A program made the position numbers and the translations under genes. Below the pieces are notes generated by a model. That model did no database searches. It saw nothing but the letters and a program-made list of their open reading frames with translations, and was not told the DNA's origin. Source: Clostridia bacterium (GTDB lineage Bacteria > Bacillota > Clostridia > DSM-8532 > SZUA-474). Taken from it: a stretch of DNA of 37,293 bases. Of the stretch, positions 16,333 through 25,211 are shown one piece after another (positions within the stretch are counted from its first letter, which is position 1; each line of letters starts with the position of its first letter). The stretch is from assembly GCA_003251775.1 (NCBI GenBank), contig QKEK01000308.1:1-37293 (forward strand), given 5' to 3'.

Positions 16333-18459
16333 ATGTCAAAGTACTTGGTTGTAGTTGAGTCACCTGCAAAGGCTAATACCATTAAAAAGTTTCTTGGAAG
16401 TCAATACAAAATAAAAGCTTCAATGGGACACATTAGGGATTTGCCCAAGAGTAGAATGGGAGTAGATTTAGAGAATAATTTTGAACCACAGTATATCAAC
16501 ATTAGGGGAAAGGCTGACTTGATTAATGAATTAAAAAAGGAAGCAAAGGCTGCAAAAAAAGTGTTTTTAGCAACTGACCCTGACCGTGAGGGAGAGGCAA
16601 TATCATGGCATTTAGCATTTTTATTCGGTATTAAGGATGATGAAAAATGTAGAATTACCTTTAATGAAATAACAAAAAATGCTGTAAAAAATGCTATAAA
16701 AGAGCCACGAGTAATTAACTCAGCGTTGGTAGATGCTCAACAGGCAAGAAGAGTACTTGATAGAATTGTAGGTTATAAAATAAGTCCTATACTTTGGAAA
16801 AAGGTTAAGAAGGGGCTAAGTGCTGGTAGGGTACAATCAGTTGCTACTAAAATGATATGTGATAGGGAATATGAAATAGAAGGCTTTATTCCAGAAGAAT
16901 ACTGGCATATTGAAGCTGTTTTATCTAAAAGTAAATCAGCCAAAAGCTTTGTTGCCAGATTTTATGGTAGTAATAATAAAAAGATAGAGCTTACTAATAA
17001 AGAACAAGTTAATGTAATATTAAAAGCCATTGAGGGTAAAGAATATATAGTTAATAAAATTAAAAAGGGAGAAAAGAAAAGGTCACCAGCAGCACCTTTT
17101 ACTACAAGCACATTACAGCAGGAGGCCTCTAGAAAATTAGGGTATTCAACAAAGAAAACGATGATGCTTGCACAGCAATTATATGAAGGTGTTAATATTA
17201 AGGATGAGGGATCAGTAGGTCTTGTTTCCTATATCCGTACCGACTCAACTAGAATTTCAGAAGAGGCTCAAAATGAGGCAAAAGAGTTTATATTACAGAA
17301 ATATGGACAAGACTATTTACCGCAAAAATCAAGAGTATATAAGAATAAATCGAAATCTCAGGATGCACACGAGGCAATCCGTCCTACACATGTAAATTTT
17401 ACTCCTGATAGCATTAAGGAGTCATTAAGCAGAGATTTATATAGGCTATATAAATTAATATGGGAGAGATTTATTGCAAGCCAAATGGAGAATGCTTTAT
17501 ATAACACTCTTAGTGTTGATATAAGTGCAGGAGAGTATCTATTTAAGGCTTCAGGCTCAGAGATTAAGTTTAAGGGATTTATGGCTTTGTATGTTGAGGG
17601 AAAGGATGAAGATAACCATAACGATGAAGATAAAGAAGCGGCTCTTGGCAATATGCCACTATTGGAAGAAGGGGAAAAGCTAGTAAAGAATAAGCTTGAG
17701 GCGAATCAGAATTTTACTCAGCCTCCATCAAGGTATACTGAAGCTACATTAGTAAGAGCTCTTGAGGAAAAGGGGATTGGAAGACCTAGTACCTATGCAC
17801 CTACGATATCAACCATTATTTCAAGAGGATATGTGGATCGTGAAAAAAAACAGCTATATCCTACTGAATTGGGTAAAATAATTAACGAATTAATAACGCA
17901 TCATTTTGATAAAATAGTTAATGAGAATTTTACAGCTGATTTAGAAAATCAATTGGATGAGATAGAGGGTGGCTCTACAGTATGGAAGCAGATTATTAAA
18001 GACTTTTATGATAATTTTGAGCCTGTTTTGGAAAAAGCAGAAAATGAAATAGGGAATGTAGAGCTTCCAGTTGAGGTCTCAGATGTAATTTGTGAGAAAT
18101 GCGGAAGAAATATGGTGGTGAAAACTGGACGTTATGGAAAATTTTTAGCGTGTCCTGGTTTCCCGGATTGTAGAAATGCAAAGCCCATAGTTGAAGAAGC
18201 AGGTGTTAATTGTCCTAAGTGTGGCAATAAGGTAATTATAAGAAAGACTAAAAAAGGCAAGATGTATCTTGGATGCGAGAAATATCCAGAATGTGATTAT
18301 ATGTCATGGGATAAGGCTTCGGATATTAAGTGTGAAAAATGCGGAAACTTTATGACAATGAAAAATAAGGGAAAAAATATAGAATATAAATGTAGTTCAG
18401 AGGCATGTGGACATACGATAGAAAAAGAAAGAAAAAAGCAAGAGGATAAAGATGAGTAA
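16333..18459 (+). CDS. topA: DNA topoisomerase I (type IA)
   Basis: A 708-residue enzyme that relaxes negative supercoils through a transient 5'-phosphotyrosine link. The Toprim domain begins at once ([16 protein letters not shown]; metal-binding [12 protein letters not shown] near residue 80). The catalytic tyrosine is Y300 in [21 protein letters not shown] is also conserved in the family. Three C-terminal zinc ribbons follow (CEKCGRNM..., CPKCGNKV..., CEKCGNFM...), then a lysine-rich tail. ATG 16333 has GCGGAGGA about 6 bases upstream. The last 8 bases overlap the start of trmFO, so the two are translationally coupled. Confidence 0.97.
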   Translation: MSKYLVVVESPAKANTIKKFLGSQYKIKASMGHIRDLPKSRMGVDLENNFEPQYINIRGKADLINELKKEAKAAKKVFLATDPDREGEAISWHLAFLFGIKDDEKCRITFNEITKNAVKNAIKEPRVINSALVDAQQARRVLDRIVGYKISPILWKKVKKGLSAGRVQSVATKMICDREYEIEGFIPEEYWHIEAVLSKSKSAKSFVARFYGSNNKKIELTNKEQVNVILKAIEGKEYIVNKIKKGEKKRSPAAPFTTSTLQQEASRKLGYSTKKTMMLAQQLYEGVNIKDEGSVGLVSYIRTDSTRISEEAQNEAKEFILQKYGQDYLPQKSRVYKNKSKSQDAHEAIRPTHVNFTPDSIKESLSRDLYRLYKLIWERFIASQMENALYNTLSVDISAGEYLFKASGSEIKFKGFMALYVEGKDEDNHNDEDKEAALGNMPLLEEGEKLVKNKLEANQNFTQPPSRYTEATLVRALEEKGIGRPSTYAPTISTIISRGYVDREKKQLYPTELGKIINELITHHFDKIVNENFTADLENQLDEIEGGSTVWKQIIKDFYDNFEPVLEKAENEIGNVELPVEVSDVICEKCGRNMVVKTGRYGKFLACPGFPDCRNAKPIVEEAGVNCPKCGNKVIIRKTKKGKMYLGCEKYPECDYMSWDKASDIKCEKCGNFMTMKNKGKNIEYKCSSEACGHTIEKERKKQEDKDE

Positions 18460-19780
18460 TAATACACGCATAAATGTAATTGGTGCAGGACTAGCAGGGA
18501 GCGAGGCGGCATGGCAAATCGCTGAAAGAGGAGTAAAAGTAGACTTGTATGAGATGAAGCCTGACAAGAAATCGCCTGCTCATCATGAGGATAGCTTTGC
18601 TGAGTTGGTTTGTAGTAACTCATTACGTTCGGACCAGTTAGAAAATGCTGTAGGACTGTTAAAGGAAGAATTACGGCAGCTAAATTCTCTTATTATGATG
18701 TGTGCAGATAATAATAGAGTACCAGCAGGAGGAGCACTAGCTGTAGATAGGAAGGGCTTTTCTGAAGATGTAACAAAAAGGATTCTCAATCACCCAAACA
18801 TAAATATTATTAACAGAGAAGTAGTATTATTAAGTGAGCTTTCTAAGGAAAATGATATTACAGTTATTGCTACGGGACCTTTGACGTCAGATTCATTATC
18901 GGAAGAAATAGCACGACTTACAGGTGATGAACATCTATATTTTTATGATGCAGCAGCACCTATTGTACAGTTGGATACTATTGATATGGATATTGCCTAT
19001 AAAGCAGCTAGATACGACAAAGGAACAGCGGATTATATTAACTGTCCCATGGATAGAGAACAGTATGAGTCTTTCAGAGAAGAATTAATCAATGCTGAGC
19101 TTGCTCCTTTAAAGGAATTTGAAAATCTGAAGGTATTTGAAGGCTGTATGCCTATAGAGGAAATGGCTAGAAGGGGAATAGATACAATGCGATTTGGTCC
19201 ACTTAAGCCTGTTGGCTTAGCTGACCCCAGAACTGGTAAGGAGGCATATGCGGTAGTACAGTTACGACAGGATAATATGGAAGGCACTTTATTCAATATA
19301 GTGGGGTTTCAGACTCACTTGAAGTGGGGGGAGCAAAAAAGGGTATTTAGTATGATACCAGGCTTGAGTAACGCCGAATTTTTAAGATATGGGGTTATGC
19401 ATAGAAATACTTATATTAATTCGCCTAAGCTATTGGATGCAACTTATAATCTAAAAAGTGACAAACACATATACTTTGCTGGTCAAATCACTGGGGTTGA
19501 AGGCTATATAGAGTCAACTGCCTCTGGGTTTGTAGCAGGAGTCAATGCAGTAAGGCAAGCTCATAGTCTTAATAGAATAATTTTTCCTTCTACAACCGCA
19601 ATAGGAGGGTTGTCGTCATATGTTTCTTCTTATGTGGGTGGGAATTTCCAGCCCATGAATGTCAATTTTGGTATTATTGATTCATTAGGAAAGAAAATCA
19701 GAAACAAAAAGGAAAAGAATACACTGCTTGCAGAAAGAGCTTTGAATCATATACAAGATATAGTCAATACTCTTAAATAA
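18452..19780 (+). CDS. trmFO: tRNA m5U54 methyltransferase TrmFO (folate/FAD dependent)
   Basis: A 442-residue flavoprotein that makes ribothymidine at position 54 of tRNA using methylene-tetrahydrofolate. The FAD-binding [11 protein letters not shown] is at residues 6-16, followed by [13 protein letters not shown], the conserved CSNSLRSD block, and GGALAVDR. The C-terminal half has [29 protein letters not shown] and [14 protein letters not shown]. The length equals the family norm. It overlaps topA by 8 bases. In Bacillus, xerC/codV-hslVU-codY follow; here the next gene is a convergent VanW-family gene, so that part of the cluster is elsewhere or missing. No terminator hairpin is obvious in the 37 bases between them. 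Confidence 0.97.
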   Translation: MSNNTRINVIGAGLAGSEAAWQIAERGVKVDLYEMKPDKKSPAHHEDSFAELVCSNSLRSDQLENAVGLLKEELRQLNSLIMMCADNNRVPAGGALAVDRKGFSEDVTKRILNHPNINIINREVVLLSELSKENDITVIATGPLTSDSLSEEIARLTGDEHLYFYDAAAPIVQLDTIDMDIAYKAARYDKGTADYINCPMDREQYESFREELINAELAPLKEFENLKVFEGCMPIEEMARRGIDTMRFGPLKPVGLADPRTGKEAYAVVQLRQDNMEGTLFNIVGFQTHLKWGEQKRVFSMIPGLSNAEFLRYGVMHRNTYINSPKLLDATYNLKSDKHIYFAGQITGVEGYIESTASGFVAGVNAVRQAHSLNRIIFPSTTAIGGLSSYVSSYVGGNFQPMNVNFGIIDSLGKKIRNKKEKNTLLAERALNHIQDIVNTLK

Positions 19781-19817
19781 AGAATTAGTTGGATTTATCA
19801 GTGTTTTTAATTTAGGA

Positions 19818-21695
19818 CTATACATAAGGTGTGTGTGTCATTTCAGAGGATTCTGTAGCTGGTGTAGGACTAGGCTCAGGTGTCGATGATGGAGTAGGAA
19901 CGTCTGTAGGACTAGGCTCAGGTGTTAAGGTAGGCGTAGGAGCAGGAATATCTGTAGGCATAGGCTCAGGTGTTATGGTAGGTGTAGGAATATCTGTAGG
20001 ACTAGCCTCAGGAGTTATGGTAGGCGTAGGAGCAGGAATATCTGTAGGTGTAGGCGTAGGTGCTAGTAACGGATTATGCTTAATCAGCTTATTATGTGGA
20101 TTATATACGCTAGTATAGAGCTTTTCATATGAGATAACCCTTCCGTTAACCGTAACCTGCTTATAAGTATCAATTTTATATCCCTTTGAACCATTTTCTA
20201 CAATTATCTCAGAACCAGGTGCTAGAGTAGGGTCTACTTCATATTCTGTTCCAATTTCATAAGTATCAATAGTTTTATTAATTATACTTACCTTTACATC
20301 GTCCTGTGACTTTGTTCCATATACCTTATATATCACCTTATTGTTTTTTACTTGACCTTCAATTTTTATTGGAAAGTCAGTGTTATTTTTAAACTTAAAG
20401 TCTACAGTACCATATGATACAGTAGCATCCTGTCCAAAAGGAACATATCCTACAGTAAATTGATGATTTAGTCGTTCTGTGATTTGTAGATTAGAGTAAA
20501 GAACTGCATTATACAGGGTTGTTGACGTCTGGCATAAGCCACCGCCTATTCCTTGTATTACCTTGCCGGCATAATAAACATTTGCTGTTTGATATCCTCT
20601 TTCAGCAGTTCTTGGACCAACAACCTTATTAAAGGAAAATTCATCGCCTGGTAGTAGAATAAGTCCATTTATACTCTCAGTTGAAAGCTTAATATTGATG
20701 CTTCTATTATAATTATTCTGTGTTTCAGTACTAAATGAAGTCTGGTAGGTATATAAAATATCTTTGAATAGGCTTTCCTTCAGTAGCTCAGTAGTTTTAT
20801 CTGGAAGAGTTGTTTTTATAGGAACGGTTATTGTAGCTATTTTTTCCTGATTATCTGATAAGCTCATAAGCTTTGAAACTGAGCTTGAAATATCATCAAT
20901 AGTGACAACCCTTCCTACAACGTGTGGAATTATTTCTATTTGATTGTCAATAAGAGTGTATTGTGCATTTTTGTATTCCTTATTCAGCATTGCTATTTTA
21001 CTATCGTATATTTTTTCAGGGTCTATAGCTGCTGAATTAGTTCTCTTAATAGATATTTCTATAACCCCATCACTATTAATATCATTTATTTCTTCAGATA
21101 TTAGATTAAGTAATTCTTCTTTGTTAAACTCATATCCATGCTGTCCTGAAGAAATAATAATCTGATTGTCATTAATTTCTGCTTGAGGGTGAATAGCTGG
21201 TTGACAGTGCTTTTTATATAGTGATTCTATAATAGTATTTGCTTTTTCTTTATCTATTGAAGGAGTATATATATAATCAAAACCCGAAAAAAAAGCAGCC
21301 AACACCTTGGAGGTTCTTGCAAAAGGGTTTTCATTTCTTCCAAGAGAGTAGATTTGATTAGTCAGTAGTAGTGGGTCAATTTTATCAGTAATATCTGGGT
21401 ACTTATAGGTTTCAGTTACTCCATTAACCATAATAGAAACCTCACGATTTTCTATCTGTGGTATAAAAGTATTTATTATATAATCTTCTATTTGTATTGT
21501 TGAATAACCGCTTATATCATAACCGTTAAGAGATATACCTCGATATACCTTGTCATATGTAAATAGCATAATAGCTAGGTATGAACAAACAATGGAAATT
21601 ACAAGCAGAACAACTATTAAAACTACAATTAATTTGCTTTTTTTCTTTTGATTACTAGGTTCGTTATCAATCTGAACCTCAATGTTGGAAGACAT
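19818..21695 (-). CDS. VanW-family cell-wall protein with Pro/Thr-rich C-terminal repeats
   Basis: A 625-residue protein anchored by one N-terminal membrane helix (about residues 20-45 after a lysine-rich stretch), with the rest outside. Two peptidoglycan-binding-4-type segments (about residues 60-290) precede the VanW domain ([22 protein letters not shown]...[20 protein letters not shown]). A beta-rich stretch like a G5 domain follows, and the last 80 residues are Pro/Thr/Glu/Ser-rich imperfect repeats ([20 protein letters not shown] types). The tail would be flexible and wall-spanning. ATG 21695 has GGAGG 8 bases upstream; an earlier in-frame ATG at 21716 lacks a site. VanW proteins are named for a vancomycin cluster but most have no resistance role. 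The structured repeats at 21717-21937 lie immediately upstream of this gene. Confidence 0.9.
   Translation of the reverse strand: MSSNIEVQIDNEPSNQKKKSKLIVVLIVVLLVISIVCSYLAIMLFTYDKVYRGISLNGYDISGYSTIQIEDYIINTFIPQIENREVSIMVNGVTETYKYPDITDKIDPLLLTNQIYSLGRNENPFARTSKVLAAFFSGFDYIYTPSIDKEKANTIIESLYKKHCQPAIHPQAEINDNQIIISSGQHGYEFNKEELLNLISEEINDINSDGVIEISIKRTNSAAIDPEKIYDSKIAMLNKEYKNAQYTLIDNQIEIIPHVVGRVVTIDDISSSVSKLMSLSDNQEKIATITVPIKTTLPDKTTELLKESLFKDILYTYQTSFSTETQNNYNRSINIKLSTESINGLILLPGDEFSFNKVVGPRTAERGYQTANVYYAGKVIQGIGGGLCQTSTTLYNAVLYSNLQITERLNHQFTVGYVPFGQDATVSYGTVDFKFKNNTDFPIKIEGQVKNNKVIYKVYGTKSQDDVKVSIINKTIDTYEIGTEYEVDPTLAPGSEIIVENGSKGYKIDTYKQVTVNGRVISYEKLYTSVYNPHNKLIKHNPLLAPTPTPTDIPAPTPTITPEASPTDIPTPTITPEPMPTDIPAPTPTLTPEPSPTDVPTPSSTPEPSPTPATESSEMTHTPYV
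19838..20065 (-). repeat. Imperfect tandem repeat coding for the Pro/Thr-rich tail
   Basis: On the plus strand, units of about 50 to 60 bases built from GTAGGAGCAGGAATATCTGT- and GGCTCAGGTGTTATGGTAGG-like blocks recur four to five times with small changes. The units keep frame (multiples of three). Such DNA is prone to slippage, so the tail length likely varies between strains. Confidence 0.7.
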
Positions 21696-21716
21696 AAATT
21701 TAACCTCCAGAAACAT

Positions 21717-21816
21717 AACATTTTGTGCACATAATATCCAAAGACATTTTGTCTTGGAGATTTTTAAAACTTAAATGATTTTTTATCAAATCTGAAGTTT
21801 TAAAAACGCTTACATA
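21717..21816. repeat. Structured intergenic repeat, copy A (degenerate)
   Basis: It shares the order of parts with copies B and C: a TTTTGTGCAC-like edge, a small hairpin (AGAC ATTTT GTCT), long arms TTTTTAAAACTT / AAGTTTTAAAAA, and CGCTTACATAT at the end. About 15 bases, including the left outer-stem half, are missing. The arms differ from copy B at four positions, and every change is matched on the other arm. It begins about 24 bases upstream of the vanW-like start. Confidence 0.75.
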
Positions 21817-21827
21817 TTAACTCCGCC

Positions 21828-21937
21828 ATGCATTTGGCACAAATAACGCCTGTAAGCGGTCTTCAAGACATTTCGTCTTGGCGATTTAACGAACTTCATT
21901 AGAATTTCTATCAAATTTGAAGTTCGTTAAACGCTTA
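21828..21937. repeat. Structured intergenic repeat, copy B
   Basis: The outer stem is TAAGCG (21853-21858) with CGCTTA (21932-21937). It encloses hairpin 1 (CAAGAC-ATTTC-GTCTTG, 21864-21880) and hairpin 2, a perfect 14-bp stem TTTAACGAACTTCA/TGAAGTTCGTTAAA (21885-21898 with 21918-21931). The whole folds as a three-way junction. It is tandem with copy A and about 80% identical by eye to copy C at 33516. Confidence 0.8.
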
Positions 21938-21983
21938 GAAGGGGTATAGGAAAACCCCTAAGCCCCTCTTAAAACACATTCTA

Positions 21984-22451
21984 TTAATTAGAATTATTCT
22001 GAACTAATTTTTTCAATGAGTCTGTATCCTCTATAGATAAAACTTTGGTTAAATCAAGTAACAGAACAAGCTTTTTGTCTAGCTTAGCTATACCAGTTAT
22101 ATATTTTTTGTCTATAGAAACAATAGAGGGTGGTGTTGATTCTATATCCTCTGTGTCAACCCTTACTATTTCATTAACCTCATCAACAATAAATCCAACC
22201 ATTAAACCCTGTACACTAACAATGATAATCTTTGTATTATCATCAAAAGTGTGGTCACTCATAGAAAACCTCTTTTTAAGATTATATACAGTATGAACCT
22301 TACCTCTAAGATTAATCAAGCCTTCAATAAATTCAGGTGCATTTGGTATCTTAAATATTTCCTGAGGACGAATTATTTCTCTTACCTGTGTAATCTCAAC
22401 ACCAAAATCCTCTTTATCAATCCTAAATATTACTAATTGTTGAACAGCCAT
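21984..22451 (-). CDS. cheW: CheW-domain chemotaxis/signalling adaptor
   Basis: A 155-residue single-domain CheW protein, a scaffold that links chemoreceptors to the CheA kinase. It shows the family pattern from residue 1 (AVQQLVIFRIDKEDFGVEITQVREI), the central NAPEFIEGLINLRGKVHTVYNL, and VGFIVDEVNEIVRV, ending with the ITGIAKLDKKLVLLLDL block. ATG 22451 is chosen because GGGGG sits 9 bases upstream; the frame is open further 5'. No other chemotaxis or flagellar gene is in the window. It may serve a distant che cluster or a CheV-like role, but it lacks a receiver domain. Confidence 0.92.
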   Translation of the reverse strand: MAVQQLVIFRIDKEDFGVEITQVREIIRPQEIFKIPNAPEFIEGLINLRGKVHTVYNLKKRFSMSDHTFDDNTKIIIVSVQGLMVGFIVDEVNEIVRVDTEDIESTPPSIVSIDKKYITGIAKLDKKLVLLLDLTKVLSIEDTDSLKKLVQNNSN

Positions 22452-22550
22452 ACTCATTAACCCCCATCTATTATTTGTACATAATTTAATCATATCAATA
22501 TTTACCCGTAAATTCAACAATTTAAAAAAAAATATTGAGTCTGAGACAAA

Positions 22551-23753
22551 TTATGTTCTATATGAGCCGTTTATTTTTACATAATCATATGAAAAATCGC
22601 ATGTCCACATAATATCTGAAATATTCCCAGATTTCAAATCAATTAGAACCTTAATCTCGGATTCCTTCAGTATCTCTAGTGCCTGCTCTTCATCAAAGCC
22701 AACAGCTTTACCATCCTTACAGAAAATCATATCTCCAATATATACATCTATCTTATCAGGATTAAAGCTAGCTCCTGAGTAGCCTGCTGCGGTTAGGATT
22801 CTTCCCCAATTAGCATCCTGTCCAAAAAAAGCAGTCTTTACAAGGGGAGATTTGGCTATAGATGTAACAATTTTGTATGCTGTATCTTGTGAATCGGCAT
22901 TAATAGCTTTTATTTCTATCAGCTTTGTTGCTCCCTCTCCATCCTTTACTAAGAGCTTTGATAGATACACACAAACTGATTCTAACGCTTGAATAAATAT
23001 CTCATAATATTCATTCTCAGAATCTATCCTGATGTTGTTTGCTTTTCCGTTTGCTAAAGACACAACCATGTCACATACACTTGTGTCCCCATCTATTGAA
23101 ACTCTGTTAAAAGAACGGTTTACACAGGTCTTCAAAGCTTTGCTCAATAACTCTTGGGAGATGTTTGCATCTGTAGTGATAATACCAATCATGGTTGCCA
23201 TGTTTGGATGAATCATACCAGAACCCTTTGCAATACCTCCTATAGTAACTGTTGTACCATCTATATCAAACTGTACTGCATGTTCCTTTGGAAAGGTATC
23301 TGTTGTCATTATTGCTTTGGCAGCTAAATTTGAGCCAGATGAGGATAAACTTTGAGAGGCTGTTAAGATTCCCTTATTTACTGCGTCCATTTTCAAAGGA
23401 TGACCAATAACTCCAGTTGAACCTACAATGACATCTTCAGGAAGACAATCTAAAACTTCAGCGGTTTTTGAGGCTATATATAAAGCGTCATTGTAGCCAC
23501 TGTCGCCAATACAGGCGTTTGCGTTTCCACTATTTATAACTATTGCCTGTGCCTTCCCATTTTCCATGTTTTTCATTGTAAGCTGTAAAGAGTGTCCCTT
23601 AACAACATTTGTTGTGTATACCCCAGCTGTATTGGCAACACAATCAGACTTTATCATAGCAAAGTCAAAATTACCATTCTTTTTTATTCCACAAGCACAC
23701 CCTGTAGCAGTAAATCCAGTTGGTGCGGTTATTCCATTATTAATAACCTTCAT
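22551..23753 (-). CDS. argJ: Bifunctional ornithine acetyltransferase / N-acetylglutamate synthase
   Basis: A 400-residue arginine-biosynthesis enzyme that moves the acetyl group from N-acetylornithine to glutamate and, in bifunctional forms, also makes N-acetylglutamate from acetyl-CoA. The precursor is self-cleaved before the threonine of MATMIG (T187), which becomes the catalytic N-terminal residue. The motif KGSGMIHPNMATMIG is intact. Other signatures are INSGNANACIG near residue 75, VSIDGDTSVCDM, and FGQDANWGRI. ATG 23753 follows GGAGG by 8 bases. No other arg genes (argC, argB, argD, argF) are in the window, so it stands apart from the usual cluster. The cyclophilin gene ends 26 bases upstream and may share its transcript. 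Confidence 0.95.
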   Translation of the reverse strand: MKVINNGITAPTGFTATGCACGIKKNGNFDFAMIKSDCVANTAGVYTTNVVKGHSLQLTMKNMENGKAQAIVINSGNANACIGDSGYNDALYIASKTAEVLDCLPEDVIVGSTGVIGHPLKMDAVNKGILTASQSLSSSGSNLAAKAIMTTDTFPKEHAVQFDIDGTTVTIGGIAKGSGMIHPNMATMIGIITTDANISQELLSKALKTCVNRSFNRVSIDGDTSVCDMVVSLANGKANNIRIDSENEYYEIFIQALESVCVYLSKLLVKDGEGATKLIEIKAINADSQDTAYKIVTSIAKSPLVKTAFFGQDANWGRILTAAGYSGASFNPDKIDVYIGDMIFCKDGKAVGFDEEQALEILKESEIKVLIDLKSGNISDIMWTCDFSYDYVKINGSYRT

Positions 23754-23779
23754 TATCTCATTCCTCCAAATAGCATTTT

Positions 23780-24541
23780 TTAAGGCTTATATGATTCAAT
23801 TATTTCAATTGACTTAATCTTAATATCATTAATTGGCTTACTAGTATCTGTATCTACTTTTGTTGCAGCTATTTTATCAACAACATCCATACCCTTAAAT
23901 ACTTGTCCAAATACTGTATGAGTGTTATCAAGATGCATTGTTCCGCCTACTTTGGAATAGTTGTCGATAACTGGCTGTGGATAGTTGAAGTATTCTAAAC
24001 CCTGCTTTTCTGAATCCTCTAGGTTGCTTTTTTGAACAATGAAAAACTGGCTACCATTAGTATAAGAACGTACTTGGGGGTTAGATATAGTGCCACTGTT
24101 AGCCATAGAGAGTGCACCCCTATAGTGGTATAGCTTTGGATGGTATTCATCCTTAAATGGAGTACCCCAGATGCTTTCTCCGCCAGTGCCAGTGCCGTTT
24201 GGGTCACCACCCTGTATCATAAAATTGTTCATAACCCTATGAAAGATTACGTCATTGTAATACCCGTCTTTTGCGTGGGTTACAAAGTTTTCAACAGCTA
24301 AAGGGGTTTCTGATGGAAATAGCTTAATGTGTATATCGCCTTCTGTCGTTTTCATGATTGCCACTAAATCACCTTCAACTGGTGGGGATAGTTGATAATC
24401 ATACCCGATAGTTGCATTATTTTGATTATTTCCATTGTCACTTGTTGGATTTGTATTCGTTGATATTTTTGAACATGCACTTAGCATAGATAATATCAAA
24501 ACTAATATAACAGGGATTAACTTTAATTTTATGTTCTTCAT
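23780..24541 (-). CDS. Cyclophilin-type peptidyl-prolyl isomerase lipoprotein
   Basis: A 253-residue exported lipoprotein. The signal sequence ends in the lipobox LSAC, with C23 the likely lipidated residue, followed by a Ser/Thr/Asn-rich linker. The cyclophilin domain (about residues 65-250) catalyses cis-trans isomerisation at proline: GDIHIKLFPSETPLAVENF, the active-site FHRVMNNFMIQGGDP block, GALSMANSG, GSQFFIV, and HTVFGQVFKGMDVVDKI. The active-site arginine of FHRV is present. It would help fold secreted proteins at the outer face of the membrane. ATG 24541 has GGAGGAAAAG about 8 bases upstream. It is the first gene of a likely two-gene unit with argJ. Confidence 0.95.
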   Translation of the reverse strand: MKNIKLKLIPVILVLILSMLSACSKISTNTNPTSDNGNNQNNATIGYDYQLSPPVEGDLVAIMKTTEGDIHIKLFPSETPLAVENFVTHAKDGYYNDVIFHRVMNNFMIQGGDPNGTGTGGESIWGTPFKDEYHPKLYHYRGALSMANSGTISNPQVRSYTNGSQFFIVQKSNLEDSEKQGLEYFNYPQPVIDNYSKVGGTMHLDNTHTVFGQVFKGMDVVDKIAATKVDTDTSKPINDIKIKSIEIIESYKP

Positions 24542-24761
24542 TTTAATTCTTTTCCTCCATTCAGCATGTCGCTTATATATTATATTGGAATATTATAGCT
24601 TAAATATACCTAATAGTAAAGGTATATTTACTTCAATTTGAGTGGCAAGGAGAAGTAGCACCCTATGCAGTTGGAGAAGTTGTATTTAATGCTTGTCATG
24701 ACACTAGGTAGAATTTAAAAGAAGCAACCAGAAAAAATGAGTAATCTAATTTCAAAAGTGC

Positions 24762-24790
24762 TTGACAAATCCTGAATATTAAACTAGAAT
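24762..24790 (+). promoter_or_regulatory. Promoter of the ylxM-ffh operon
   Basis: TTGACA (24762-24767), a 17-base spacer and TAGAAT (24785-24790), 50 bases before ATG 24841. This is a near-consensus housekeeping promoter in the 299-bp gap between the divergent cyclophilin and ylxM genes. The rest of the gap holds no gene; a 35-codon open stretch at about 24604-24711 lacks a start. Confidence 0.75.
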
Positions 24791-24840
24791 AGTATAAGTG
24801 TAAAGCATAAATGCTTGACATATGAAATGGTGAAGAGCAT

Positions 24841-25197
24841 ATGGATGATGTATATGAAATAACCCTGTTGATGGATTTTTATGGTCAACTGCTAACTGAA
24901 AGACAATTTCAAATTATAGATATGCATTACAATAACGATTTATCACTAGGTGAAATAGCTGATAACTTAAATATAAGTAGGCAGGGCGTACATGATAGCA
25001 TAAAAAAGGGTAAAATACAGCTAAATAAGCTTGAGCAGGAATTGGGTTTGGTTAGTCGTTTTACTAAGCATACAAAAAAGCTAGAAGGTATTTATGACAT
25101 AATAAGAGAGATAAAGCGAGAAGGACTAACTAATGAACAGAATGAAAAGCTAGACGTGGTTGAAAGTAGTGTTAAGGAATTAATAAAGGATTTATAG
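24841..25197 (+). CDS. ylxM: YlxM/p13-like helix-turn-helix protein
   Basis: A 118-residue protein of the UPF0122 family, a sigma-70 region-4-like helix-turn-helix: LTERQFQIIDMHYNNDLSLGEIADNLNISRQGVHDSIKKGK is diagnostic. In streptococci and Bacillus the gene is always beside ffh, and its product stimulates the signal recognition particle pathway. Here ffh starts 14 bases later. The start ATG 24841 follows GGTGAAGAG. The C-terminal third is charged and probably helical. It heads the operon ylxM-ffh-rpsP-khpA-rimM-trmD. Confidence 0.95.
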   Translation: MDDVYEITLLMDFYGQLLTERQFQIIDMHYNNDLSLGEIADNLNISRQGVHDSIKKGKIQLNKLEQELGLVSRFTKHTKKLEGIYDIIREIKREGLTNEQNEKLDVVESSVKELIKDL

Positions 25198-25211
25198 CTT
25201 AAGGAGAAATT

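Noticed and set aside
19831-20118. 95-residue Gly/Val-rich frame on the plus strand
   Set aside because: It is the antisense of the Pro/Thr-rich repeat tail of the VanW-family gene; the low-complexity sequence explains the open frame.
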